Below are positions 26,045 to 34,114 of a stretch of DNA of 64,000 nt, piece by piece. How positions within the stretch are numbered: the stretch's first letter is position 1; each line of letters opens with the position of its first letter. The notes under the pieces were generated by a model. It ran no database searches. It worked only from the letters and a program-made list of their open reading frames with translations, and was not told the origin of the DNA. Source of the stretch: G963668345 sp965226215 (GTDB lineage Bacteria; Acidobacteriota; Terriglobia; Bryobacterales; UBA6623); the NCBI GenBank assembly GCA_965226215.1, contig CBDDCH010000002.1:1426001-1490000 (forward strand), read 5' to 3'. Made by a program: the position numbers and the translations under genes.

Positions 26045-26420
26045 ACGAAGACCAGTATCCCGTCAGCAAACCGAAAAGCAGGCCGCTGAGCCCAGCGACG
26101 ACGGGAAAAGCCAACAGCGTCCCGGCTAGACGCGCCCCAACGGCAACCTTGCTAGGCCAAAATGAGATCGTCGCTTGGCAGAGGATCACCGCGGCGAAGC
26201 TGATATAGCCGCCAAGTCCGCCTTCAAGACACCAAGGACAGTGGCGGCTCTCTGGGACATGAATATTACATGCCTCCGCAGCGCCGTTCCACCACGACCG
26301 GCATCCGCAGTGGTACACAACGTCGCAGGCGTTGATGAACAACGCCGATGCCGTGCCGGCGGCAACCAAGAACACCGCGAGCTTCACGAAGGAAGCTGCT
26401 GTGGTCACTCGAGTGAACAT
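26043..26420 (-). CDS. Cysteine-rich small membrane protein
   Basis: This 125-aa frame begins MFTRVTTAASFVKLAVFLVA and has three hydrophobic segments (about 8-30, 72-86 and 98-122). Between the first two lies a cysteine cluster: CDVVYHCGCRSWWNG, then CNIHVP, then HCPWC, about six cysteines likely facing one side of the membrane. The HxCPWC-like motif suggests metal or heme binding or a disulfide pair, but I know no named family. The frame is open further upstream into IS sequence; the ATG at 26420 is chosen as the first before the helix. Its TAG stop lies across the boundary of the family-B repeat, so the native C-terminus may have been longer. Confidence 0.65.
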   Translation of the reverse strand: MFTRVTTAASFVKLAVFLVAAGTASALFINACDVVYHCGCRSWWNGAAEACNIHVPESRHCPWCLEGGLGGYISFAAVILCQATISFWPSKVAVGARLAGTLLAFPVVAGLSGLLFGLLTGYWSS

Positions 26421-26527
26421 CTTCCCATGGTGACTCGCATTCACCCGCGGTGTGCCCTCTCCCCGCTGTCGTCGCTTCAGGATCATCTTGTGTTGGACAA
26501 CTCTCACAGAGCATTTTCTCATCGAAG

Positions 26528-28028
26528 GATGAGCCTGAAGACGGGGGTTGGGGCTTTTTGAGTCGCTGGGGCTCCTTTCGGGCTTTTTGATTTTGAGTTT
26601 TGGGAAGGGGAGAATCGTCGTCGGGGTTGTGGGATTGTGGGAATCGCGGAGCGATTTCCAAGGGCGGTGGGAAACGAAGGGAAACCTGGTTTTGGTTTTC
26701 CTCGTTTTCCATCGCCCGTCATTTCCACAGCCCTCTTCCTGCTGTTCAGCACGGCGTGTTCGCGGAACGGAAACTGGCAAACAGCTTCTGCTTGGCTCGC
26801 TGCATCCGGCGGGCCGCCGCCGTGTCGCTTTCGGCCTGGGCAATGCGGCCCAGAGCCTCCAGCCTCTGCCCTGGCTTGAGATAGCTGGCGGCCTCGGGCA
26901 ACTTCTCGAAAGATTCCCAAGGCGTCTGGTAGTGGCGGTACACCCGCTTCTGCTTGCCTTTGGCGTCGGTCTTGATCTCGGGCTGTCCGCAGGGCCGGTG
27001 GAAGTTCAAATAGGGATTGAAGTGCTGTTGGTAGAAGCGCTGGATGCGCCCCGCGTGCGGCGCCGCGATGTACGTATATCCCATGTGTTTGCGGATCACC
27101 GCGCCGTTTTTCGATTCCACCAAGCCGTTGTCGTTGGAGTGCCGCGGACGCGACTTGGTCTGTTCGATCAGCAGCTTGTTCAATAGCTTCTCCACCGTGC
27201 GATTGAGGAACTCGCTGCCGTTGTCGGAATGGAAGCCGCGGATACGAAAGGGAAACTGCTCGATCATGGCTTTCAGCAACGGCTCCAGCCAGGCTTCACT
27301 GATCGCGGGCGTGGCGCCGACCACTTGCCACTGGGTGACTTCATCCACGGCATTGATGTGGTAGACGCCCTTGACGCCATCGCGATCCCCTTGATGCACC
27401 GTATCCACTCGCAGAAAGCCGGGTTGGCCTTGCGGGTCGGGCCGGCGCCGCTCGCCGATCGACACCGCCGTGGGCCGGGTCTTGGTGAAATGCAGCCGCC
27501 GCTGGCGGTAGGCTCTGCGCCGCCGCAGGCGATAGATCTGGGCCACCGAGATCCCCGCCAGCCGCTCGTATTCGCGCCGCTGGTACTGCTGGTATTCCCG
27601 CTCGAGGATCTTGCGCGTGGCCGGGCCGCTGAGGGTTTCGTGGGCCTCGTCCACCGCCGCCAGCAGTTCGACGTCGGCGGGCGTGTACTTGCGGGCAAAG
27701 CGATGCCGCCGGTAGCGGGCGGGTTGGAGTTCTCCGCCCTGCCGGTACTGCTGGATCAGCCGCGTGATTTGCGCCCGGCTCAGTCCGGTCATCTTGACCA
27801 GATACTGCCGCAGCAGCCCTTTGTCGGCGCGGTTCTGGCGGCTGTAGCCGTGCTGGCGAAGCGTGCGCGCCACCCACGTGTAGATCTCGGCCCGCCCTTT
27901 GCCTTTGAATCGAATCTCCTCGCTGGAGTGGAGAAACTGCTGGATCTGTTGCAGGTTCAGCTTGCTGGTGTTTTGCACTTGGATAGTCAATTCCCAGCAT
28001 GCCCACTCCCCGATCCTTCAGGCTCATC
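26528..28028 (-). mobile_element. Insertion sequence with rve/DDE transposase
   Basis: GATGAGCCTGAAG at 26528-26540 and its inverse CTTCAGGCTCATC at 28016-28028 form 13-bp terminal inverted repeats around a single transposase gene (26746-27990), giving an element of about 1.5 kb. Outside the right end, CTCATCTTG(T/C)(G/A)TGAGA occurs twice (about 28023 and 28059), and the left flank has CATCTTGTGTTG (about 26485), hinting at earlier insertions at the same kind of site. No clean target duplication is visible. The 200 bp downstream of the gene inside the element is T/G-rich and non-coding. Confidence 0.75.
26746..27990 (-). CDS. Transposase, integrase core (rve) domain
   Basis: The 414-aa protein carries a retroviral-integrase-type DDE catalytic core. 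The triad is visible as RVDTVHQGD (Asp), FHSDNGSEF (Asp) and NGLVESKN (Glu). The N-terminal ~150 residues contain helix-turn-helix segments (VKMTGLSRAQITRLIQQYR and LAGISVAQIYRLRRR) for end binding. The arrangement is close to IS481/IS3-group transposases but in a single frame. It appears intact and could be active. The start shown is the first ATG, near the right end of the element. Confidence 0.88.
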   Translation of the reverse strand: MTIQVQNTSKLNLQQIQQFLHSSEEIRFKGKGRAEIYTWVARTLRQHGYSRQNRADKGLLRQYLVKMTGLSRAQITRLIQQYRQGGELQPARYRRHRFARKYTPADVELLAAVDEAHETLSGPATRKILEREYQQYQRREYERLAGISVAQIYRLRRRRAYRQRRLHFTKTRPTAVSIGERRRPDPQGQPGFLRVDTVHQGDRDGVKGVYHINAVDEVTQWQVVGATPAISEAWLEPLLKAMIEQFPFRIRGFHSDNGSEFLNRTVEKLLNKLLIEQTKSRPRHSNDNGLVESKNGAVIRKHMGYTYIAAPHAGRIQRFYQQHFNPYLNFHRPCGQPEIKTDAKGKQKRVYRHYQTPWESFEKLPEAASYLKPGQRLEALGRIAQAESDTAAARRMQRAKQKLFASFRSANTPC

Positions 28029-28170
28029 TTGTGTGAGAAACAAACTCCTCGTTCAGACTCATCTTGCATGAGACAAGACTCACAGTAGCAATCAAGTGTA
28101 GGAATGTACTACACTGTCCCTGTTTTGGCGCACAGCGCTACTCCGCTGAAGGCCAAGGAAGGGACAAGGA

Positions 28171-28680
28171 ATGAGAGCCTATCTGGGATTTGTTTTGTTG
28201 TTGACACTCTTAGCCGGTTTCGGCTGCCAGCCCGCGAGCCAGCAGCCCGACCCTGAAGCAAAGGCGGCGGCCATGGCCGCCGATCGAGCGGCAATTGACA
28301 AGTTGCGCAGCGACTATCAGAGCTCCTTCAATAGCAATGATGCCTCGGCGGCCGCGGCCCATTTCGCCGAAACCGCGGTTTCCATGCCGCCGAATCACGA
28401 AGCGCTTATCGGAAGGCAGGCGATCACGGATGACATGGTCGCAATGTTCGAGGGTATGGGCGCCGAGCTGACGATCTCGTCGGAAGAGGTTGAGGTGGCC
28501 GGTGATTGGGCCTTCGACCGGGGCACCTATACAATGAAGCTGACGCCGAAGGGGGACGGTGATCCGATGGAAGACAAAGGGAAATACATCGTCATCCTCG
28601 AAAAACAAGCGGACGGCTCCTGGAAACTCGCGCGCGAAGTATGGAACAGCGACAACCCGCTTCCGGGATCGGCGGAGTAG
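28171..28680 (+). CDS. SnoaL/DUF4440-like lipoprotein
   Basis: The 169-aa protein has a lipoprotein signal (MRAYLGFVLLLTLLAGFGC, Cys19) followed by an Ala-rich linker. The remainder resembles the NTF2-like fold of the DUF4440/SnoaL group: DKLRSDYQSSFNSNDASAAAAHFAETAVSMPPN, then IGRQAITDDMVAMF, and the closing strands GDWAFDRGTYTMKL and GSWKLAREVWNSD. Members of this group bind small ligands or act as simple isomerases or hydrolases, and many have no known role. It is probably periplasmic. A family-A repeat begins about 30 bases after the stop. Confidence 0.75.
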   Translation: MRAYLGFVLLLTLLAGFGCQPASQQPDPEAKAAAMAADRAAIDKLRSDYQSSFNSNDASAAAAHFAETAVSMPPNHEALIGRQAITDDMVAMFEGMGAELTISSEEVEVAGDWAFDRGTYTMKLTPKGDGDPMEDKGKYIVILEKQADGSWKLAREVWNSDNPLPGSAE

Positions 28681-28709
28681 GAATCATCCGGGATCCAAGT
28701 CGTCGTCAC

Positions 28710-28805
28710 TCAAGTAGTCCGTTGGATAAATTCGGTCACGTACATTAAGTGGGCGAACGGCGGGCACGGCATGCCGTGCCCCTACGTTTCCAGGCGCCCA
28801 ACCCG
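28710..28805 (+). repeat. Family-A MITE-like element, left half
   Basis: It starts CAAGTAGTCCGTTGGATAAATTCGGTCACGTA, close to the end of the full copy at 36994, and contains the palindrome GGGCACGGCATGCCGTGCCC (28763-28782) followed by CTACGTTTCCAGGCGCCC. The right half is missing. Confidence 0.7.
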
Positions 28806-28822
28806 GGTGCCCGTGGTCTCAG

Positions 28823-29062
28823 CTACGGCTCGACACCCAGGAGTCGAGCCAGTTTGTCGAGCGGGGGATTGCCGTAGAAGGATCCTTCGATCTCGAACGT
28901 GGGCACCTGCTTGCGCCCCTGATTGTGCCTCATGACGGCTCGCGCGGCCTCCTCGTCGCTGTCGATCTTGATCTCTTCAAAGTCAATGTTGTTGGCTTTG
29001 AGGAAACGCTTTGCGCGGTGACAGTCGGGACACCACGTCGAGCTGTACATCTTGATTGCCAT
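28823..29062 (-). CDS. Glutaredoxin-like protein
   Basis: The 79-aa protein has the thioredoxin fold of a small glutaredoxin: KMYSSTWCPDCHRAKRFL with a CPDC active site, the cis-proline segment KQVPTFEIEG, and a final helix. The pattern (CPDC rather than CPYC) is closer to the mycoredoxin/NrdH-like group than to classical Grx1. It would reduce disulfides or mixed disulfides in the cytoplasm. It lies 32 bases after the thioredoxin gene on the same strand, so the two are probably one redox operon. Confidence 0.85.
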   Translation of the reverse strand: MAIKMYSSTWCPDCHRAKRFLKANNIDFEEIKIDSDEEAARAVMRHNQGRKQVPTFEIEGSFYGNPPLDKLARLLGVEP

Positions 29063-29094
29063 AGGCTTTGTTTGCTCCCTGTCTGGTCTACCCC

Positions 29095-29436
29095 TTAGGC
29101 GGGGGAAACCAGGGCCTCGAGCTTGCTCCGAAGCGCGTCCTTGGGAACCACACCGATTGTACTATCCACCATCTGTCCCTTGTCGAAAAACAAGGCAGTC
29201 GGAATCGACCGGATGCCGAACTGCTGTGCCGTGGCGGGATTCTCGTCAACATTGAGTTTCCCCACTTTGGCGGTGCCGTTCAGTTCGGTCGCCAGTTCCT
29301 CGATCAGCGGACCCAGCACCCGACAGGGGCCGCACCAGGCTGCCCAGAAATCGACCAGAACCGGCTTTTCGCTTTCGAGCACTTCCTTCCGAAAATTCTC
29401 ATCGGTCAACGTTAGGTAACTGGGATTCGTTGCCAT
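29095..29436 (-). CDS. trxA: Thioredoxin
   Basis: The 113-aa protein is a thioredoxin with the active site WCGPC in DFWAAWCGPCRVLGP (about 30-44), followed by KLNVDENPATAQQFGIRSIPTALFF with the cis-proline. It is a general cytoplasmic disulfide reductase. A strong ribosome site (AGGAGG) precedes the ATG by about 8 bases. The glutaredoxin gene follows. The C-terminal part is normal in length. Confidence 0.95.
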   Translation of the reverse strand: MATNPSYLTLTDENFRKEVLESEKPVLVDFWAAWCGPCRVLGPLIEELATELNGTAKVGKLNVDENPATAQQFGIRSIPTALFFDKGQMVDSTIGVVPKDALRSKLEALVSPA

Positions 29437-29534
29437 CGATTCTTACCTCCTGTTTGATTAGATACGCTTACCCCTTCGGCGGATGCAGGAAAATGATCTT
29501 CCCCACACCCGCAGCCTCCTCATTCCATCTCGGT

Positions 29535-30338
29535 TCACTCTACGTCGACCTTCCGCAGATATTCGATGCTCGAGGGCGCAGCTTCTTGCCATGCAGCCCC
29601 TCGGTAGACCTTCACCGACGCGAACTGCTGGTAGTCAATGTCGTCCAAGCTCCTCAAGACAGAACCGAAATCCACGTTGCCGGTCCCGAACAGCGATCCG
29701 TTGCTTTCGCAAAGATGCACGTGGCGTAACCGAGCCCCGCACTCCCGAATCGGCTCCACGAGCGAGGCCTCTTCGATGTTCATATGGATCGTGTCGACCA
29801 TGGGTTTGACGGCGGGAGAGTCCACTGCCCGGATCAGATCGAGCACTTCACCCACGGAATTGTTAAAACCGACCTGGAGGTGATTAACGGGCTCGATCAC
29901 GATTTCGCGTTTTTTGTCTTCCGCGGCGGCGGCAACTTCGCGGAGACATTCCGTGATGCGGCGGTTGGCCACATCCGGGTCGGGTTCGTCGCTTCTGAAC
30001 CCCTGCAGAAGCCCCACCACCAGAATCGCGTCAAACTGCCGAGCGACGTCCAAATAGTCGATCAGACGCTGCACGGTGCGCTGGCGGACGGAGAGGTCGG
30101 GCGCGCTGAGACACAGCCCTTCGCGATAGGCGTCGCCGGTCAAGAATGAAGGGACTACCAGATCGAGATCGGAGAGCCATCCCCCGAGACGGTCAAGATC
30201 CACTCCGGTGGGCTTGGTAAGGTTCAACTCGACACCCGTGTAGCCGCAATCCCGCAAAAAGGACAAGGCGCTCTGAAGCCGGTCCCCCGGGCCAAAAGAC
30301 GACAATGGGTCGATAATGATATAGCTGTAACGCGGCAT
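29535..30338 (-). CDS. Sugar phosphate isomerase/epimerase-like TIM barrel
   Basis: The 267-aa protein belongs to the xylose-isomerase-like TIM-barrel superfamily (AP endonuclease 2 family). It shows GYTGVELNLT early, VIEPVNHLQVGF in the middle with the metal-binding Glu, MVDTIHMNIEE with Asp and His, and RHVHLCESNG near the end. Members isomerise or epimerise keto-sugars or act on inositol derivatives; the substrate is not readable. The ATG at 30338 is chosen because a near-perfect ribosome site GAGGAGG lies 5 bases before it; the eight residues before are unlikely. It precedes thioredoxin by 98 bases. Confidence 0.8.
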   Translation of the reverse strand: MPRYSYIIIDPLSSFGPGDRLQSALSFLRDCGYTGVELNLTKPTGVDLDRLGGWLSDLDLVVPSFLTGDAYREGLCLSAPDLSVRQRTVQRLIDYLDVARQFDAILVVGLLQGFRSDEPDPDVANRRITECLREVAAAAEDKKREIVIEPVNHLQVGFNNSVGEVLDLIRAVDSPAVKPMVDTIHMNIEEASLVEPIRECGARLRHVHLCESNGSLFGTGNVDFGSVLRSLDDIDYQQFASVKVYRGAAWQEAAPSSIEYLRKVDVE

Positions 30339-30445
30339 GTTTCCTCCTCGTGTGAACCTCATCCGACGACGCGGGTAGAATTTGCTCCCAGTGTGGATTA
30401 GTGTATCCCATGAACAACAGGCCCACTCCTAACGAGCGAGGGATC

Positions 30446-30584
30446 TAGCCCGCATTTCTCACCACCTGACGGTCGAAGCACGCGATAAGCTCGCCATTAC
30501 TTCGTTGCGCTTGCTCGCCGTGCTCAACGTACTGACGGGCTTCTCACGCACTTCGCCTCGCCACGTGGTGAGAAAAGCGGGCTA
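30446..30584. repeat. Family-B MITE-like element, complete
   Basis: A 139-bp element bounded by TAGCCCGCATTTCTCACCAC and GTGGTGAGAAAAGCGGGCTA, inverse complements at 19 of 20 positions. The interior core GGTCGAAGCACGCGATAAGC and TACTTCGTTGCGCTTGCTCG recurs in the other copies. No coding capacity. Confidence 0.85.
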
Positions 30585-30809
30585 GTTGGGGAGCTGAGAT
30601 CGCGGCTAGCCCGAATACTCGTCACTTAGTGTGCTTCAAGCCCCGGAGGGGCGCAGGAAAATGCTCATCAAGGCACAGGGTCTGCCTGACAGCTCCAGCC
30701 TGGAGATATAACCGAAAGTTGTGGATGAGCGACTGAGGGAAGGCGGCGTATCCTGACGATTGAGGAGGCAACCCGATCGTTTCCTAGAAAGGAACAAGGA
30801 GGATACGCC
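30585..30809. other. Intergenic DNA, probably part of a degraded IS
   Basis: No gene is seen. It contains AGCCCCGGAGGGGCGC (a short inverted repeat) and leads into an excellent ribosome site (AAGGAGGATACGCC) before the ATG of the deleted transposase at 30810, so at least the last 100 bases are likely the leader of that element. Confidence 0.4.
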
Positions 30810-31189
30810 ATGAGTCAGTGTGAAGCTGGCGAGAGCAGCAGTCAGTCAGGCCCCAGGCCATCTACCGGGCCGCGAGGCGGGGCCAGGCACGGCAGGCGTT
30901 CTACCACTTCCGTCGCCGCTGGCGCGACGACTATTCGACGATGGTACGGCAGTTGGAGAAAGACTTGCCCAAGTTGCTGTCGTTCTTCAGCTTCCCGCGC
31001 CATCCGTGGCCCAAGTTGCGGACGACGAACGTCATCGAACGCTTGTTCGTGGAGGTGCGCCGCCGTACCCGGCCGATGGTCTGCTTGGTCAATGTCAAAA
31101 GCGTGGACCGCATCATCTACTCGATCTTCCATCGCTTCAACCTGGAGTGGGAAAATCGTACTCTCCAAGTTTTTACACAAGCTGCTTGA
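30810..31189 (+). pseudogene. IS256-family transposase, internally deleted
   Basis: A start codon with a strong ribosome site opens MSQCEAGESSSQS, then the frame changes. From about 30855 a different frame gives AIYRAARRGQARQAFYHFRRRW, MVRQLEKDLPKLLSFFSFP, LRTTNVIERLFVEVRRRTRP and the end IFHRFNLEWE. This last ~110-residue part is the C-terminal helical end of an IS256 (Mutator-type) transposase, including the ..TTNxIER.. motif with the catalytic Glu. The central domain with both Asp residues is missing, so the element has an internal deletion joining the first ~13 codons to the end, and cannot be active by itself. Confidence 0.75.
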
Positions 31190-31212
31190 CATCACCCGAA
31201 ACGTAGAAACGC

Positions 31213-31241
31213 TTGCCTTGTCAAGGAGTTTCCCGTATAAT
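31213..31241 (+). promoter_or_regulatory. Sigma-70-type promoter
   Basis: TTGCCT (31213-31218), a 17-base spacer, and a perfect TATAAT (31236-31241). It is one of the best vegetative promoters in the window. Transcription should start near 31248-31249, directly before the stem GGCCGGGGG. Confidence 0.7.
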
Positions 31242-31248
31242 GTATATA

Positions 31249-31328
31249 GGCCGGGGGGGCAACTCCCACCAAAGCGAGACTAACCTCAACCAAAGACCCC
31301 TGAAGCGAAAACCTCCCCGGCTGTTTTT
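31249..31328 (+). ncRNA. Candidate small RNA with intrinsic terminator
   Basis: Starting about 7 bases after the TATAAT, the transcript would open with GGCCGGGGG and close about 65 bases later with CCTCCCCGGC followed by TGTTTTT (31322-31328). The ends pair as GCCGGGGG/CCTCCCCGGC, and the U-run completes a terminator-like structure. The ~50-base interior is A/C-rich and mostly unpaired, with repeated CAACTCCCACC, CTAACCTCAACC and AAAACCTCCCC boxes that could base-pair with ribosome binding sites (anti-Shine-Dalgarno-like). No open frame of note. It lies between the deleted IS256 remnant and the YkvI-like gene. I do not recognise a named RNA family. Confidence 0.5.
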
Positions 31329-31633
31329 CCCTTCTTCACGTTCGTCCTCACGTTATGTCTCTAGTCCTCTAGAAGAGCAGGTCTTAGCAAGATGGCAACC
31401 TCCGTTTGAGTAGGAGTACTGTGATGGACGGTCAAGTGATCGTCCGGTAACCCCACAACCAAGCGCTCCCGGAGGGTCGCTGTGTAATTTTCATAACAAG
31501 ACCCTGAACGGTGGTGTAATTTTGATTGTGTAAACGGGAGCTCGAGCGGTTGGAACCTCCCTCCGTATATCCATGGCTTGTAGCTTTCCGACCTGCCTGC
31601 ATCCGCCTCCAGCGCTAAAGTAAAACAGCGCCT
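31329..31633. other. Intergenic stretch without a supported gene
   Basis: No gene is supported. The box GTGTAATTTT occurs twice (about 31481 and 31513) 32 bases apart, a pattern seen at some IS ends, but no transposase accompanies it. No promoter for the following gene was recognised. Confidence 0.4.
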
Positions 31634-32752
31634 ATGTTCGAGTCCCCACGTTTCAAGAAGTACTTCCTTCCCGGTTTCGTCTTTCAGTCGATGGTCATTG
31701 GCGGGGGATATGGGACGGGACGCGAGCTGGTCGAGTTCTTCCTACAATACGGCCCACTGGGCGGGCTGCTCGGGATGCTCTTCGTCTCCACGGTGATCTG
31801 GTGCGCGGTATGCGCCGTGACATTCGAGTTGGCGCGCATAACCGGTTCTTATGACTACCGTACCTTCACCCGGCAGTTGCTGGGTCGGGGATGGGTTCTT
31901 TACGAGGTCTGCTATGTAGTCATGATGCTTCTCGGGCTGGCGGTCATTGCCGCGGCGGGTGGAAGCATCGTGCAGGAAACCTTCAAACTCCCTTACTATG
32001 CCGGCGTCATCGGCATGATGGCTGGTGTCGGCTTTCTTGTCTTCCAGGGCACTCCGGTCATCGAGAAGTTCTTCTCGATGTGGTCTTTTGTCCTATACGC
32101 GGTCTACTTCGTTTTCTTCGTTTGGAGTTTGTTCCAGTTGGGCGCCGGGGGCGTCTCCGGCCTCGTCACGGAGGAAATCAAGCCAGGGTGGTTCTTGTCG
32201 GGGATCAAATACGCCGCTTATAACTTGGTGCTGATTCCCGCCCTTCTGTTTTGTGTTCGGCACGTGCAGACTCGCAAGGAGGCCATCAGCGCGGGGTTGC
32301 TGGCAGGCCCGATTGGAATCATCCCCGGCTTCTTCTTTTACCTCGCCATGGTTAGTCAGCATCCGGGGGTATTGGAGCATACCGTCCCCGTCAACCACGT
32401 GTTAGAGGTCCTCGGATCGAAGATTTTCCAGTTCATTTTTCAAATTGTCCTGCTGGGCACGCTTATTGAATCCGGCAGCGGGGTGATCCATGCGTTCAAT
32501 GAAAGGATCGCGGGTGCGTACCTCGAGAGAAAGTTTCAGATGTCCCCTTACTTGCGTCCCTTGGTCGCCGTTCTGTTGTTGGCGGTTGCCTCGGGATTTG
32601 CCCGATTCGGCCTGATCAACCTGATTTCACAGGGCTATGGAACGGCCACGTGGGGTGTCCTGCTGGTTTATGTGGTGCCCGTGCTGACCCTGGGAGTCCG
32701 GAAAATCATCAGGACCAAGGAGGCGCCTCTGCGGGAGTCAGGGACAGCCTAA
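31634..32752 (+). CDS. YkvI-like integral membrane transporter
   Basis: The 372-aa protein has about ten membrane segments and resembles the YkvI family of the APC/LeuT superfamily. Near the start QSMVIGGGYGTGRELVEFF is the typical unwound first helix with glycines. Other helices include VICAVCAVTFELAR, YYAGVIGMMAGVGFLVF and NLVLIPALLFCVRHV. The family has no established substrate. It ends with a short basic/polar tail. The ATG at 31634 opens directly before the first conserved segment; no clear ribosome site is seen. Confidence 0.8.
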   Translation: MFESPRFKKYFLPGFVFQSMVIGGGYGTGRELVEFFLQYGPLGGLLGMLFVSTVIWCAVCAVTFELARITGSYDYRTFTRQLLGRGWVLYEVCYVVMMLLGLAVIAAAGGSIVQETFKLPYYAGVIGMMAGVGFLVFQGTPVIEKFFSMWSFVLYAVYFVFFVWSLFQLGAGGVSGLVTEEIKPGWFLSGIKYAAYNLVLIPALLFCVRHVQTRKEAISAGLLAGPIGIIPGFFFYLAMVSQHPGVLEHTVPVNHVLEVLGSKIFQFIFQIVLLGTLIESGSGVIHAFNERIAGAYLERKFQMSPYLRPLVAVLLLAVASGFARFGLINLISQGYGTATWGVLLVYVVPVLTLGVRKIIRTKEAPLRESGTA

Positions 32753-32857
32753 CGAGCTGTCGAAAAACCGATCCGCCCCTGGAGAGTTCAGCGTTTTCCC
32801 ACAGACTCTTCAGCTTGTTAAGTTACTGTCGATTCTTGACCAAAGCCCGCCCCCGGC

Positions 32858-33829
32858 TCAGCGGAAGTATAAGACAGCGGGAACGATCCAGTAGTCTTTC
32901 TCAGAGCAAAGCCCGCACTTCATGTTGTAGTCGGGGCGGGCAGCGAGCACGATCTCCGGGATCTTGGTCTGATCGTCTTCGAGGTGATATCCGGCGAGCG
33001 CCAGGCGCGGCTTACGTTTAGCTAGAGTATTGCGCGCGCCCACCAGCGCCTTCCGTTCAGCCCCCTCGATATCCATCTTGATGAAGTCGACTCGCTCGAG
33101 TTGTAGCTCCTCGACAATCTTATCGATGGTCGTAAGCGGGACTTGGGTTCCCAGATTGTGTTCTTCATGGGTGTGCATCACCCGGCTTAACGCGGAGTCG
33201 GCGTCGGAGTAGAATGCCAACACCTCTTCCTTGTCCCAAACCCCTTTTTCGTAAACGATCACCCGGCCGGCAGCGATCTCGTCGGCCAGATTCCTCTTCA
33301 AAGCGACCAGAGTCTGGGGTGCGGGCTCGATGGCGACTACAAGCTCGGCACCGGCGGCCAGGGCTTGCCGGGCGAAGACCCCGACGTGAGCTCCGCAGTC
33401 AAGGACGATGTCTCCAGGATGGACGCTTAGATTCGGCGGATCGTACATGTCGCTTTCATGCTTGGCAACAACCCAGATCATCGTCTCGGCTGCTCCCGAA
33501 GGCACCCAAAACTCTCCCTGTGGAGTTTCCCAAAGCTCGAAGCCCTCGGCATCTTCCTCGACGAGGCGGCTCGCGCTTCTCGCCCGATCAATCCGCTCGT
33601 AATGCTCGCGGACCACTTCGTGAGAGTTCATCGCTTGGCGGAGAGAGCAGACCGGGCTGCGGCCGGCGGCGACGAGGGTCATGGTTCGAAACTTCGGCAC
33701 CCGGTGGTAGACCGCGAACGCGACAGCAAAGAGCATGACGGCAAGGGCGACAACATCAAAGACTCGAGATTTCTTCTTCGGCTTCCGCGGTTGAGGGTCC
33801 AAGTTCACTCCGGCTAACTCATCGGCCAT
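32858..33829 (-). CDS. FkbM-family methyltransferase, membrane-anchored
   Basis: The 323-aa protein has a short cytoplasmic tail rich in Lys/Arg (PRKPKKKSR), one membrane helix (about 24-40), then a FkbM-type SAM methyltransferase domain: DIVLDCGAHVGVFARQALAAG (motif I), VVAIEPAPQTLVALKRNL, SALSRVMHTHEEH, TIDKIVEELQLERVDFIKMDIEGAERKAL, and LALAGYHLEDD at the end. Such enzymes O-methylate sugars or other small molecules; the target is unknown. The ATG at 33829 is preferred to one 48 bases upstream, since MADELAG starts a natural tail before the helix. Confidence 0.85.
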   Translation of the reverse strand: MADELAGVNLDPQPRKPKKKSRVFDVVALAVMLFAVAFAVYHRVPKFRTMTLVAAGRSPVCSLRQAMNSHEVVREHYERIDRARSASRLVEEDAEGFELWETPQGEFWVPSGAAETMIWVVAKHESDMYDPPNLSVHPGDIVLDCGAHVGVFARQALAAGAELVVAIEPAPQTLVALKRNLADEIAAGRVIVYEKGVWDKEEVLAFYSDADSALSRVMHTHEEHNLGTQVPLTTIDKIVEELQLERVDFIKMDIEGAERKALVGARNTLAKRKPRLALAGYHLEDDQTKIPEIVLAARPDYNMKCGLCSEKDYWIVPAVLYFR

Positions 33830-34114
33830 TGGCCACTTCCCCCTTTTCCTTCCCTGACGGAAACTCGAGCCAAGCACTCACCACCTGCCCCCCCGCGATG
33901 GTCTTGGAACTCACGCCTCACCGGTGACCGGTCAGCTCGTTACCACCTCTCAGTGTGCGGGCGTTCCACCGACCCTAGAATTGGCACAATCCCGTAGGGA
34001 ATCCCGGTAATGTCACTTATCCTACAACGCGGTGAAACACCAAGGCCTTCGTGTCACTCCAAACGCCTAACCCAATTCTGTCTCGCACGTCTAAACTATT
34101 TGCAGGCAGCGACG

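Noticed and set aside
27229..28071. A 280-aa frame opposite the rve transposase, and a 212-aa one at 26548-27186
   Set aside because: Both are antisense to a clear DDE transposase and show no domain of their own.
28763..28782. Intrinsic terminators at the family-A palindromes
   Set aside because: The palindromes lack a following U-run and have no fixed relation to gene orientation; they are dispersed repeats.
31625..31660. A tRNA-like TTCGAGTCC box at the YkvI start, and another in the anti-sigma gene near 35020
   Set aside because: No acceptor, D or anticodon stems surround the box in either place; both lie in coding sequence.
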